64,000 bases of DNA from Kribbella flavida DSM 17836. GTDB taxonomy: Bacteria > Actinomycetota > Actinomycetes > Propionibacteriales > Kribbellaceae. The notes beneath the pieces are model-generated. The model was not told where the DNA came from. It did not search any database and saw nothing but the letters and a program-made list of their open reading frames with translations. A program made the translations under genes and the position numbers. Shown piece after piece: positions 8,012 through 16,686 of this stretch (within the stretch, counting starts at the first letter, position 1; every line of letters begins with the position of its first letter). Location of the stretch: assembly GCF_000024345.1 (NCBI RefSeq), contig NC_013729.1:4092001-4156000 (forward strand). Direction: 5' to 3'.

Positions 8012-9655
8012 ATGACCGAACAGGACGCCGTACGGCGGTTGCGGCAGATCGCGACCGAGACGTTCGGCTGGCACGAGTTCCGGCCCGGGCAGCTGCGGGC
8101 GATGTCGGCCGTGGTGGCCGGCCAGGACACCCTGGCAGTGATGCCGACCGGGTCCGGCAAGTCGGCGATCTACCAGGTGCCGGCGATGCTGCTCGACGGC
8201 CCGGCGGTGGTGGTGAGCCCGCTGATCTCCCTGCAGCACGATCAGGTCGTGTCGCTGCTGGACCGCGGAATCGTGGCGCGCGAGCTGAACAGCACGCTCG
8301 GCGCCACCGAGCGGGAGACCGTGTACCGCGAGCTCGCCGACCGGGACGTGCAGTTCGTCTTCCTGGCGCCGGAGCAGCTGGCGCGAGACGACGTGCGGGA
8401 ACGGCTGGCCGCGGCGAAGCCCGCGTTGCTGGTGGTCGACGAGGTGCACTGCGTGTCGTCCTGGGGGCACGACTTCCGGCCGGACTACCTGCGGCTCGGT
8501 GACCTCGTCGACCAGCTCGGCCGGCCGGTTGTCCTGGGGCTCACCGCGACCGCGTCCCGGCCGGTGCGGTCGGAGGTCGTGGAGCGGTTGCGGCTGCGGG
8601 ATCCGTTGGTGGTGGTCTCCGGGTTCGACCGGCCGAACCTGTCGCTGGCCGCGGTGCCGGCGACGGACGCGGACGGCCGGCTCGCCGCCGTCGTCGAGCG
8701 CGCCGCGGGAATCGCCGGGACCGGCATCGTCTACACGACCACCCGGCGGGAGACCGAGCAGTACGCCGCTGCGCTGGGCGAGCGCGAGCGTGACGGTCGG
8801 CGGTTGCGGGCGGCGCCGTACCACGCGGGGTTGCCGAAGGCGGAGCGGGCGCGGGTGCACGAGGACTTCCTGGTCGGCCGGCTCGACGTGGTGGTCGCGA
8901 CCACGGCCTTCGGCATGGGCATCGACAAACCCGACGTCCGGTACGTGCTGCACGCGGGTGTCGCCGACTCGCTCGACTCCTACTACCAGGAGATCGGCCG
9001 CGCCGGCCGGGACGGTGAACCGGCCGAGGCCGTCCTGTTCCACGGCCAGGCCGACCTGGGCCTGCGGCGCTTCCTCTCGGCCGCGCCTCCGGACGAGCAG
9101 GCGGTCGCCCAGGTCCTGGCCGCGATCCAGGCGGCCGGCACTCCCCCGCTGCGCCGGGACCTCGCCCAGCAGACCGGCCTGGCCGTCCAGCTGGTCGGCC
9201 GCTGCTGCTCGCTGCTCGAACAGGTCGGCGCCGTCCGCTTCGACCGCCGCAACCGGCTCCACCCGTCGTCCTCGGACGAGGCCGACCTGGTGAGCCAGGC
9301 GATGCGGCTGGCGGAAACCCGGCAGCAGGTGGAGCGGTCGCGGCTCGACATGATGCGCGACTACGCCGAGACGACCGGCTGTCGCCGGCAGTTCCTGCTC
9401 TCGTACTTCGGTGAGGAGTTGCCCGAGCCGTGCGGCAACTGCGACACCTGCCACAACGGCAGTGCCGAGCAACACGCCCGCGACAGCCGCGAGTCGCCGT
9501 ACCCGCTGGATTCGCGGGTGCGGCACACGGAGTTCGGGGTCGGGCAGGTGCTGCAGTTCGACGGTGACCGGATCGTGGTGCGCTTCGACGAGGTCGGCTA
9601 CCGGACGCTCTCGCTTTCCGCGGTCGAGGAGAACGCTTTGCTCGAGCAGCTCTGA
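8012..9655 (+). CDS. recQ: RecQ family ATP-dependent DNA helicase
   Basis: A 547-residue superfamily 2 helicase: Walker A MPTGSGKS (residues 44-51), DEVH box (143-146) and motif VI QEIGRAGRDG (326-335). The zinc-binding cysteines of the RecQ-Ct region are C457, C474, C477 and C480. No HRDC domain is present. Instead residues about 500-540 (VRHTEFGVGQVLQ) resemble the Tudor-like tail of UvrD/PcrA helicases. It unwinds DNA 3'-5' in recombination and repair. The start ATG 8012 has GGGAGA just upstream. Its 3' end overlaps the convergent MFS gene by 58 bases. Confidence 0.9.
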   Translation: MTEQDAVRRLRQIATETFGWHEFRPGQLRAMSAVVAGQDTLAVMPTGSGKSAIYQVPAMLLDGPAVVVSPLISLQHDQVVSLLDRGIVARELNSTLGATERETVYRELADRDVQFVFLAPEQLARDDVRERLAAAKPALLVVDEVHCVSSWGHDFRPDYLRLGDLVDQLGRPVVLGLTATASRPVRSEVVERLRLRDPLVVVSGFDRPNLSLAAVPATDADGRLAAVVERAAGIAGTGIVYTTTRRETEQYAAALGERERDGRRLRAAPYHAGLPKAERARVHEDFLVGRLDVVVATTAFGMGIDKPDVRYVLHAGVADSLDSYYQEIGRAGRDGEPAEAVLFHGQADLGLRRFLSAAPPDEQAVAQVLAAIQAAGTPPLRRDLAQQTGLAVQLVGRCCSLLEQVGAVRFDRRNRLHPSSSDEADLVSQAMRLAETRQQVERSRLDMMRDYAETTGCRRQFLLSYFGEELPEPCGNCDTCHNGSAEQHARDSRESPYPLDSRVRHTEFGVGQVLQFDGDRIVVRFDEVGYRTLSLSAVEENALLEQL

Positions 9656-10827
9656 CTGGTGGGTCGCCGGGCCATCAGCAAAACGCCGAGCGCGACAGTT
9701 CCGGTGAGCACTCCGGCACCGACCAGCGTCCACTCCGCCCCGGCGGCTGCGATCACCGGACCGCCGATCAGCAGGCCTGCCGAGCTGCTCGCGTTGACGA
9801 CGACCGACTGGCCGGACAGCAACGCACGGCGTTCGGCGCCCTCGGAGCTTCGGGTGATGAGCAGTGAGATCGCGGCGATGCCGAGGACCACGGTGACGCC
9901 GGACAGCGCGCCGAACCCAGCGACCGCCGGCGGCGTGGTCCAGACCCCCATGCCGACCCAGCACAGGCCCATCATCATCCAGGCCATCGCCGCGAGCGGG
10001 ACCGGCGCAACTCGGCGGACGACGGCGATCGAGATCAGCGTGGCGAGCAGCGAGCCCACGCCGTACCCGCTCATGCCGGCGGCGAGGTAGATGCCCGGCT
10101 GGCCTCGCTCGGCGCCGATCACCGAGAGCCCGAGCGTGAAGGCGAACCAGGTCAGGCAGCCGGTTCCGCGGGCGATCCAGCCGTAGAGCACGTCCCGGCG
10201 GCCGCGCAGGCTCTCCCGGATCGACGGCGCGGCAAGCTCCTGCGCCGCGCGCTCGGCCCGGACGCTGCAGGCGAGCAGACCACCGGCCAGCACTGCGGCC
10301 GCCTCCACCCACAACAGCCCGGTGGTGAACCCGGTGCCCACCGCTACGGCACCGATCGGCGGGCCGACGAGCATCCCGGCGCGCCGGGCGCCGTCCTGCC
10401 AGGTCAGCAGGACGACGGCCTTGCCGGGCGCCCAGCGATCGCCGGTGTCGGCCAGCAGGGCGGACCGGCCCGGGGTGGACAGCGCGTCACCGATGCCGAG
10501 CAGCAGGCCGCTGACGACCAGGAGCGCAGGTTGGACCAGGCCCACGGCCGCAGCCGCCGGTACGACGGCCAGCGCGAACGCCGAGACCGCGGCGACGATC
10601 GCGAGCCGCGGACCCGAGTCGACCCATTGCCTCGCCCGCCGGGCCCACCACGGCGACAGCAGCACCGGGATTCCCGAGGCGCCACCGACCAGGCCGGTCG
10701 CCGCGACCGAACCCGTCTCCTGCAGCACCACCAGCGGCAGGGCGACCTGCGCGATCCGGAACGCCAAGTCCGCGACGCCACCGCCTGCCAGCAGGGCCAA
10801 CGCTTCGCTCCGGGCTCTCACAGCCAC
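9598..10827 (-). CDS. MFS transporter
   Basis: A 409-residue protein with about twelve hydrophobic segments. It opens MAVRARSEALALLAGGGVADLAFRIAQVALPLVVL and has a glycine-rich LVGGASGIPVLL stretch. This resembles drug/macrolide-efflux-type major facilitator proteins of the cytoplasmic membrane. It starts at GTG 10827 with GGAGA four bases upstream; a second in-frame GTG is at 10821. It is divergent from a LysR regulator 69 bases away, its likely controller. The C-terminal 20 codons overlap the 3' end of recQ on the other strand. The substrate is unknown. Confidence 0.85.
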   Translation of the reverse strand: MAVRARSEALALLAGGGVADLAFRIAQVALPLVVLQETGSVAATGLVGGASGIPVLLSPWWARRARQWVDSGPRLAIVAAVSAFALAVVPAAAAVGLVQPALLVVSGLLLGIGDALSTPGRSALLADTGDRWAPGKAVVLLTWQDGARRAGMLVGPPIGAVAVGTGFTTGLLWVEAAAVLAGGLLACSVRAERAAQELAAPSIRESLRGRRDVLYGWIARGTGCLTWFAFTLGLSVIGAERGQPGIYLAAGMSGYGVGSLLATLISIAVVRRVAPVPLAAMAWMMMGLCWVGMGVWTTPPAVAGFGALSGVTVVLGIAAISLLITRSSEGAERRALLSGQSVVVNASSSAGLLIGGPVIAAAGAEWTLVGAGVLTGTVALGVLLMARRPTSQSCSSKAFSSTAESESVR

Positions 10828-10884
10828 TGATTCTCCAGGGCGGCGCGGTCACCGCAGTAGAGGGCCCCGGACGAGTGCACGGCA

Positions 10885-10890
10885 TAGCCT
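10885..10890 (+). promoter_or_regulatory. -10 box of a leaderless promoter (LysR gene)
   Basis: TAGCCT ends six bases before ATG 10897, again a leaderless arrangement. It lies in the 69-base gap to the divergent MFS gene, where a LysR-type operator would also be expected; I could not single one out. Confidence 0.5.
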
Positions 10891-10896
10891 GGGCCT

Positions 10897-11760
10897 ATGT
10901 CTTCATTGCCGACGGTCGACGACCTGCGCTTGGTCCTCGCCATCAGCCGCACCGGTGCGGTCGGTACTGCGGCCCGGGAGCTGCACGTCGCCCAGCCGTC
11001 CGCGTCGCAGCGCTTGGCCCGGCTGGAACGCAGCTGCGGAACCCGGCTGTTCGAACGCGACACCCGCGGCGCCCGCGCAACCCCGGCCGGCGCCGAACTG
11101 GCCCGGCGCGCCGAGCACATCCTCGGTCACCTGGAGGAGGTGTACTCCGCCACCCGCGCCGCCGCGGCCGGCACCCGGCTGGTGGTCGGCACCTTCGCGA
11201 GCCTCGCCGCGATCCTGTTCCCGGTGCTGGACGCGGAGCTGGCCGACGTCGAGCTGGAGCAACAGGTCGATCACGGCCACCACCTGGTCGAGAAGGTTGC
11301 CGAGGGCACCATGGACGCCGCCTTCATCGCGATCGCCGACCAGATGGTCCTGCCCCGCGGCACGGTCGCGCACGCCGTCGGTCGCGACGAGCTCGTCCTG
11401 TTCGTCCCGGCCGGTACGCCGCCGCCCGGGCGCGGCCGCCGTCCGCTCAGGGACCGGGAGATCCCGTTCTCCACCTACGACCGCGGCGCCGACGAGATCC
11501 GCCGCCGGCTGATCGCCCTCGGTGCCGTCCCCCGCCGCGGCGTCACCCTCGGCACCACCGTCGCGATGGCCCGCCGCCGCGAGCACCTGGCGCTGGTTCC
11601 CCGCAGCGCCCTGGCCGGCGAGCTCCGCCCGAGCGAACGACTGGTCCCGGCCCCGTTCCGCTACCGCCTGACCCTCAGCATGGTCACCGGCTCCACCCCA
11701 CCCCCGAAGCTGCTCGCTCTGCTCCCCCACCTCGGCACCACCCTCAGCCTCACCCGCTGA
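10897..11760 (+). CDS. LysR family transcriptional regulator
   Basis: A 287-residue protein with an N-terminal winged helix (residues about 6-65: LRLVLAISRTGAVGTAARELHVAQPSASQRLARLE). A LysR substrate-binding domain of two lobes follows (about 88-280; LVVGTFASLAAILFPVL opening). These proteins bind DNA as tetramers and respond to a small ligand. The divergent MFS transporter is the natural target. The 3' end is followed by a two-part palindrome separating it from the convergent dipeptidase gene. Confidence 0.9.
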   Translation: MSSLPTVDDLRLVLAISRTGAVGTAARELHVAQPSASQRLARLERSCGTRLFERDTRGARATPAGAELARRAEHILGHLEEVYSATRAAAAGTRLVVGTFASLAAILFPVLDAELADVELEQQVDHGHHLVEKVAEGTMDAAFIAIADQMVLPRGTVAHAVGRDELVLFVPAGTPPPGRGRRPLRDREIPFSTYDRGADEIRRRLIALGAVPRRGVTLGTTVAMARRREHLALVPRSALAGELRPSERLVPAPFRYRLTLSMVTGSTPPPKLLALLPHLGTTLSLTR

Positions 11761-11804
11761 ATCTCCGGCCCACCCGCTCCCGGTCCCGCCCAGGCCACTC
11801 TCGT

Positions 11805-11877
11805 GGGTTAACCCCTGAACCGCAGGGTTGGCCCCTGAGAAACCGGTGGGCCAACCCTGCACCTGGAGGGTTAACCC
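11805..11877. terminator. Two-part palindrome between convergent LysR and dipeptidase genes
   Basis: Arms 11805-11834 and 11848-11877 pair over an outer stem (GGGTTAACCC with GGGTTAACCC) and an inner stem (GCAGGGTTGGCCC with its complement). A seven-base mismatched bulge lies between, and the loop is 13 bases. It lies between two convergent genes and can fold on either strand. Bidirectional termination is the simplest reading. Its architecture resembles the hairpin at 4724-4798. Confidence 0.6.
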
Positions 11878-11922
11878 GTCAGAGGAAAGCGCCCGCGCGA
11901 CGCTCGAGGCTCACCCCTGAGG

Positions 11923-13254
11923 TCAGGCCTCGGTGAGGAAGCGGTCGAGGACGCGGGAGCCGAACTCCAGCGAGGCGGTCGGGACGCGTTCGTCGATGCC
12001 GTGGAACATGCCCATGAAGTCGAGGTCCGGCGGCAGCTGGAGCGGGACGAAGCCGAAGCAGCGGATGCCGAGGCGGGACCAGGACTTGGCATCTGTGCCG
12101 CCGGACATCAGCAGCGGGGCGGTCCGGCTCTGCGGGTCCTCGGCGGCCAGGCAGGCCTTCATCGCCTCGACCAGGCCGCCGGTGAACTCGGTCTCCAGCG
12201 CGATGTCCTCGATCACCGTCTCCCGCTGCACCTTGTCGCCGAGCAGCTCGTCGATGGTGGCGAAGAACTCCTGCTCGTACCCGGGCAGGAACCGGCCGTC
12301 GACGTGCGCCTCGGCATCGCCGGGAATCACGTTGACCTTGTACCCGGCGTTCAGCATGGTCGGGTTCGCGGTGTTGCGGATGGTGGCGCCGAACATCCGG
12401 CTGAAGCTGCCCAGCTTCGACAGCACGCCGGTCCGGTCCTCGGGGTCCAGCTCGGTGCCGAGCAGGTCCTCCAGCGTCTTCAGGAACTCGCGCACCGTCG
12501 GCGTGAGCCGCAGCGGCCACTCGTGCTCACCGATCCGGGTGACCGCCCGGGCCAGCTCGGTGACCGCGTTGTCGTCGTTCACCATCGAGCCGTGGCCGGC
12601 GGTGCCGCGGGCCTTCAGGCGCATCCAGTTCATTCCCTTCTCGGCCGTCTCGATCAGGTAGAGCCGCAGGTCGTCCTGCACCGTGATCGAGAAGCCGCCG
12701 ACCTCGCCGATGCCCTCGGTGCAGTCGGCCACCGTGTCCGGGTGGTTGTTGATCAGCCACTGCGCGCCGTACAGGCCACCGGCCTCCTCGTCGGCGGTGA
12801 ACACCAGCCGGACCGGCCGCCGCGGCTTGACCCCGGCCCGCTGCCGGGCCCGGACGACCGACAGCACCATCGCGTCGAAGTCCTTCATGTCGACCGCGCC
12901 CCGGCCCCACACGCAGCCGTCGAAGATCTCGCCCGCGAACGGGTCGACCTTCCAGTCCTTGGGGTCGGCCGGCACCACGTCCAGGTGGCCGTGCACCAGC
13001 AGCGGGTCCGCCGAGGCGTCCTCACCCTCCCAGTGCGCGACCAGCGTCGCCCGCCCCGGCGCGGACTCGTAGATCGTCGACTCGATGCCGACCTCGTCGA
13101 GCTTCGCCGCGACGTACTCCGCCGCGTCCCGCTCGCCGTTGCTCCTGCCGTTGCCGTAGTTCGTGGTGTCGAACCGGATCAGCTCGCTGCACAGCTCCAC
13201 CACCTCGCCGTCCGGCCGGTACGTCGAGCTGTCGGGGGTCGTCGGTAGAGTCAT
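11923..13254 (-). CDS. M20/M25/M40 family metallo-dipeptidase
   Basis: A 443-residue zinc peptidase. Metal and catalytic residues are seen in HGHLDVV (H90, D92), RGAVDMKD (D122) and TADEEAGG (E156, E157). A dimerisation insert follows. Members hydrolyse dipeptides, acylamino acids or related amides in the cytoplasm. ATG 13254 is chosen over an ATG at 13287 because CAGGAT (13262-13267, minus strand) lies seven bases upstream as a leaderless -10. It is divergent from the AlkZ-like gene (92 bases between the starts). Confidence 0.92.
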   Translation of the reverse strand: MTLPTTPDSSTYRPDGEVVELCSELIRFDTTNYGNGRSNGERDAAEYVAAKLDEVGIESTIYESAPGRATLVAHWEGEDASADPLLVHGHLDVVPADPKDWKVDPFAGEIFDGCVWGRGAVDMKDFDAMVLSVVRARQRAGVKPRRPVRLVFTADEEAGGLYGAQWLINNHPDTVADCTEGIGEVGGFSITVQDDLRLYLIETAEKGMNWMRLKARGTAGHGSMVNDDNAVTELARAVTRIGEHEWPLRLTPTVREFLKTLEDLLGTELDPEDRTGVLSKLGSFSRMFGATIRNTANPTMLNAGYKVNVIPGDAEAHVDGRFLPGYEQEFFATIDELLGDKVQRETVIEDIALETEFTGGLVEAMKACLAAEDPQSRTAPLLMSGGTDAKSWSRLGIRCFGFVPLQLPPDLDFMGMFHGIDERVPTASLEFGSRVLDRFLTEA

Positions 13255-13261
13255 ACCGCCC

Positions 13262-13339
13262 ATCCTGCCCCACCCCGGGACGACCACTCTCCCAGCCCTG
13301 GGCAGTTCCGCGTGGACTGTCGGATCGAGTCGCTAGCCT
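13262..13339. promoter_or_regulatory. Divergent leaderless promoters (dipeptidase / AlkZ-like gene)
   Basis: The minus-strand CAGGAT at 13262-13267 is seven bases from ATG 13254. The plus-strand TAGCCT at 13334-13339 is seven bases from ATG 13347. Confidence 0.5.
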
Positions 13340-13346
13340 GCGGTGC

Positions 13347-14456
13347 ATGGGGATTCGGCGGTTGACCAGGGAGCAGGCGCGGCGGATCGCGGTTCGGGCT
13401 CAACTGCTCGACACGCAGCGGCCCACGGACCTGGTGGAGACGGTCCGGCAGCTGACGTTGCTGCAGATCGACCCGACGGCGGCGGTCGCGCCGAGCGCCG
13501 ATCTGGTGGCGTGGAGCCGGCTGGGTCCGGAGTACCGGCCGGAGCAGTTGAAGCAGGCGCTGGAGGTGGACCGGACCCTGTTCGAGCTGGACGCGCTGAT
13601 CCGGCCGATGAGCGACGTCGGGCTGTACCTGGCCGGAGCCGCGGACTGGCCGACGTGGTCCCGGATCCGGGAATGGATGCAGGCCAACGAGGACTTCCAG
13701 CGGGACATCGTCGCGGTGATCGCCGAGCGCGGACCGGTGACCTCGCGCGACATCCCCGACACCTGCCGGGTCCCGTGGGCCTCGACCGGCTGGACGAACA
13801 ACCGCAACGTCACCCAGATGCTCGAGTTCCTGATGATGCGCGGCCAGGTCGCGATCGCGGGCCGGATCGGGCGCGAACGCCGCTGGGACCTGCCGGAGCG
13901 GGTCTACCCGAGCGACGTGGTGGTGCCGACCGCCACCGAGGCGGCGACGACCAAGAACGAACGGCGACTCCGCTCCCTCGGCATCGCCCGCGCGAAGGGC
14001 ACCGCAGTCCCGGTCGAGCCCGCGATCGTCGGTGAGACCGGCGAGCCGGTCGAGGTCGAGGACACCCGAGGTGTCTGGCGGGTCGACCCGGAGGCGCTGG
14101 CCGCGATCGACGACGACTTCACCGGCCGGACGGCATTGCTGTCGCCGTTCGACCGGCTGATCCACAACCGGGTTCGCGCGGTCGAACTCTTCGACTTCGA
14201 GTACACGCTGGAGATGTACAAACCGGTCGCAAAGCGCCGCTGGGGCTACTTCGCGCTGCCGATCCTGCACGGGGACCGGCTGGTCGGCAAGGCCGACGTC
14301 ATCGCCGACCGCAAGGCCTCGGTGCTGCGGGTGAATGCGTTGCACCAAGACGTCCGCTTCACCCGCGCGATCAGCAAGGGCATCGAGGCGGAACTGAACG
14401 AGCTGGCGACCTGGCTGGAGCTGTCCACGATCGAGCAACCGGCTCCCGCCAGGTAG
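13347..14456 (+). CDS. AlkZ/YcaQ-like winged-helix DNA glycosylase (HTH_42 family)
   Basis: A 369-residue protein of the winged-helix DNA-binding (DUF1006/HTH_42) family, which includes the interstrand-crosslink glycosylases AlkZ and YcaQ. The catalytic QxD of that family appears as Q40-I-D42 in LTLLQIDP. The family's conserved SPFDRLIHNR and YKPVAKRRWGYFALPILHGDRLVGKADV stretches are in the C-terminal half. Such enzymes excise alkylated bases or unhook crosslinks; in Streptomyces AlkZ protects against azinomycin. It starts seven bases after TAGCCT. No biosynthetic genes for a DNA crosslinker are visible nearby, so a general repair role is more likely than self-resistance. Confidence 0.88.
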   Translation: MGIRRLTREQARRIAVRAQLLDTQRPTDLVETVRQLTLLQIDPTAAVAPSADLVAWSRLGPEYRPEQLKQALEVDRTLFELDALIRPMSDVGLYLAGAADWPTWSRIREWMQANEDFQRDIVAVIAERGPVTSRDIPDTCRVPWASTGWTNNRNVTQMLEFLMMRGQVAIAGRIGRERRWDLPERVYPSDVVVPTATEAATTKNERRLRSLGIARAKGTAVPVEPAIVGETGEPVEVEDTRGVWRVDPEALAAIDDDFTGRTALLSPFDRLIHNRVRAVELFDFEYTLEMYKPVAKRRWGYFALPILHGDRLVGKADVIADRKASVLRVNALHQDVRFTRAISKGIEAELNELATWLELSTIEQPAPAR

Positions 14457-14462
14457 CCGAAG

Positions 14463-14479
14463 CGCCCGCTGAACGGGCG
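14463..14479. terminator. Short hairpin between convergent genes
   Basis: CGCCCG (14463-14468) pairs with CGGGCG (14474-14479) around a CTGAA loop. It fills the 24-base gap between the AlkZ-like and SRPBCC genes, so it could serve both. Confidence 0.45.
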
Positions 14480-14480
14480 G

Positions 14481-14960
14481 TCAGACGTTCTCGGAGGTTC
14501 CGTCGCGGCGTTCGACGGAGGTCTTGATCCCGGCCAGCGTGTGCTGCAGGGCCTCGTCGATCGACGCGCCCTCGGCGTGCTCGGTGTGCAGCCGGACCGT
14601 CAGCTTGGAGGTGCCGTCGGCAACGAAATCGACGTCGAGCTCGCCGTGGTAGTCGTGCGGGCCCGGTGCGGACCAGCGCAGCGTGCGACCCTGCTCGACG
14701 ATGTCGATCTCGGCCTCGCTGCGGACCTCCCGCTCCGGCCCGTCGTCGGGGTCGATCACCGCGGCGACCTCGACCCGCTCGTGCACGGCCTCGCCCGGCA
14801 TCCGGGCCTCCGGTCCCTGCGCCTCGTCCGACGGCGCGTCGAGCCGGTGCGCCTCGGTCATCTGCGGCAGGTACTCCGGCAGCCGCTCCACGTCCGACAG
14901 GTAGTCGAACAGCACGTTCGGCGCGACGTCCACCACGGTCGAGGCTTCGTAGTCACCCAT
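14481..14960 (-). CDS. SRPBCC family (polyketide cyclase/dehydrase-like) protein
   Basis: A 159-residue START/Bet v1-like fold protein: MGDYEASTVVDVAPNVLFDYLSDVERLPEYLPQMT is the typical N-terminal helix-loop of polyketide_cyc domains. An LRWSAPGPHDYHGELDVDF beta segment and a C-terminal long helix follow. It should bind a hydrophobic ligand in a central cavity; the ligand is unknown. Its start overlaps the stop of the upstream small gene by 8 bases, implying translational coupling. The frequent acidic residues suggest a soluble, perhaps stress-related, protein. Confidence 0.83.
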   Translation of the reverse strand: MGDYEASTVVDVAPNVLFDYLSDVERLPEYLPQMTEAHRLDAPSDEAQGPEARMPGEAVHERVEVAAVIDPDDGPEREVRSEAEIDIVEQGRTLRWSAPGPHDYHGELDVDFVADGTSKLTVRLHTEHAEGASIDEALQHTLAGIKTSVERRDGTSENV

Positions 14961-15219
14961 CGTCTTTCGTCCTTTCCCTCTCCAGCCGGTCGTGCTCCGA
15001 CCGGGCCTCCGCGCCGGTCTCCCCCGCGTAGCCCTCGTCGAGTCCGGCGACCCGTCCGACGAACGTCTCGTTCTCGCCGGTGCCGGTCGTGGACTGCGTG
15101 CCCCCGTCCGGGTCGCCGCCGGTCTCGCGGCTCATCGCGACGTCGGTGTCGGCCGGCGCGTCCTGCTCGGTGTGGCGGTGCGCGTCGCGCCACCGCTTCA
15201 CCCGGTCCAGCACGGACAT
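14953..15219 (-). CDS. Small acidic hydrophilic protein, no known family
   Basis: An 88-residue protein beginning MSVLDRVKRWRDAHRHTE. It is rich in Asp, Glu, Thr and Gly and looks largely disordered (GGDPDGGTQSTTGTGENE). I recognise no family. The start at 15219 is well supported by AAGGAG six bases upstream. It overlaps the SRPBCC gene by 8 bases, so the two form a coupled pair. The opening amphipathic helix followed by a disordered tail recalls small stress-linked actinobacterial proteins, but I cannot name a function. Confidence 0.7.
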   Translation of the reverse strand: MSVLDRVKRWRDAHRHTEQDAPADTDVAMSRETGGDPDGGTQSTTGTGENETFVGRVAGLDEGYAGETGAEARSEHDRLERERTKDDG

Positions 15220-15326
15220 GACGTACTCCTTCCACCGCGGGTCCTCATCCGCGCACGGGTACCCGGGCGCACCGGGACGGAAACTCGAAACCGCGCGGGC
15301 GTTTCGGGCCGGGGCACCAGATAGGT

Positions 15327-16631
15327 ATGCACGCCTCCTTGCCCGTCGCGTCGGTGCTGGACTCCGGGCGCGCCTTGCGCGACATCCTCGTCCCGTTGCT
15401 CGCCCAGGGCGCGATCCTGCGCCGGCCGGCGCTGACCGCGCTGGCCGATCGGCTGCGGGCCGACGACCGTGGCCTGCGGCAGGCCCGCCGGCTGCGCGAC
15501 CGCTACGGCGAAGGGCCACTGCTGCTGCGACTCCCCGGTCGCAAACTCGCGCTGGCCCTCGATCCGGACCACGTCAGGCGGCTGCTCGCCGAGACGCCCG
15601 AACCGTTCTCCGCGGCGACGAGCGAGAAGGTCGGCGCGCTGCGGCACTTCCAGCCGCACGCCGTCCTGGTCACCGATCCGCCGCTGCGGGTTCCGCGCCG
15701 GGACCTGAACGAGCAAGCGCTCGACGCGCACCGGCCGGTCCACCGCTCCGGGCACACGATGGTTGCCGTCATCACCGAAGAGCTCGACCGGCTGGACGGC
15801 ACGCTCGGCTGGAACGACTTCCGCGCGCTTTGGATGCGGATCACCCGCCGGATCGTGCTCGGCGACGCCGCCGCCGACGACGAGGAGCTCACCGACCTGC
15901 TCGACGCGCTGCGCGCCGACGCCAACTGGGCGCAGTTCCGCCGCCGCGACTCCACGGCCCAGCTGCGGTTCCAGGCGCTGCTGGACGAGTACGTCGATCG
16001 CGCCGAGCCCGGCAGCCTGGTGCACGCCTTGCCGCCTGGATCCGCCCAAGAACTGGATGCGGCCGGGCAGGTTCCGCACTGGCTGTTCGCCTTCGACGCG
16101 ACCGGCATCGCGTTGTGGCGGCTGCTCGCCCTGCTCGGATCGCGCCCGGAGTACGCCGAGGTGATCGCGGAGGAGGCTCGCAACCCGCAGGGATCACCGC
16201 TGCTGGCGCACGCGGGGGCCGCCGTCCAGGACTGTGTGCGGCTCTGGCCGACCACGCTCGTCGTCCTGCGCGAGGGCGTCGTACCGACCGAGTGGAACGC
16301 CGGGACGGCCCCGGCCGGGACGGAGTTCGCGATCGTGAGCTCGGTGTTCCACCGCGACGGCGAGGCGCTGAAGTTCGCCGACGAGTTCGTTCCGGAGATC
16401 TGGCTCGACGGGCGGGCGGACGGCGAGTGGCCGCTGATCCCGTTCAGCGCGGGGCCGGCGGTGTGTCCGGGGCGCAACGTCGTGCTGCTGACCACGAGCG
16501 CGGCGGCCAGTCACGTCGTCGCGCACTTCGACCTGGACCCCGACCCGGCCACCCGCAGCAAGCTGGCCGGTGCGATGCCGGCGACCTTCGACCACAGCTC
16601 CCCCCGCATCGGTTTCTGGCGCAAGGACTGA
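15327..16631 (+). CDS. Cytochrome P450
   Basis: A 434-residue P450. The haem-binding loop FSAGPAVCPGRN places the axial cysteine at C380. The I-helix (about 252-262, AFDATG) keeps the threonine but lacks the usual acidic residue. The K-helix ExxR is DxxR here (D302, R305; QDCVRLWP), an unusual change. This is a monooxygenase needing ferredoxin partners; the substrate is unknown. It is convergent with the phytoene-desaturase-like gene. ATG 15327 follows TAGGT directly, so a slightly later start is possible. Confidence 0.9.
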   Translation: MHASLPVASVLDSGRALRDILVPLLAQGAILRRPALTALADRLRADDRGLRQARRLRDRYGEGPLLLRLPGRKLALALDPDHVRRLLAETPEPFSAATSEKVGALRHFQPHAVLVTDPPLRVPRRDLNEQALDAHRPVHRSGHTMVAVITEELDRLDGTLGWNDFRALWMRITRRIVLGDAAADDEELTDLLDALRADANWAQFRRRDSTAQLRFQALLDEYVDRAEPGSLVHALPPGSAQELDAAGQVPHWLFAFDATGIALWRLLALLGSRPEYAEVIAEEARNPQGSPLLAHAGAAVQDCVRLWPTTLVVLREGVVPTEWNAGTAPAGTEFAIVSSVFHRDGEALKFADEFVPEIWLDGRADGEWPLIPFSAGPAVCPGRNVVLLTTSAAASHVVAHFDLDPDPATRSKLAGAMPATFDHSSPRIGFWRKD

Positions 16632-16686
16632 TCGCCGGACCGCGGTTCAGGCGCGATCGCCGGACGTTCGCGCAGATGCGGCTTGG

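Noticed and set aside
7679..10312. Long minus-strand open frame across recQ
   Set aside because: Its translation is low-complexity (His/Arg/Gly-rich) and antisense to a full RecQ helicase; only the MFS frame on that strand is real.
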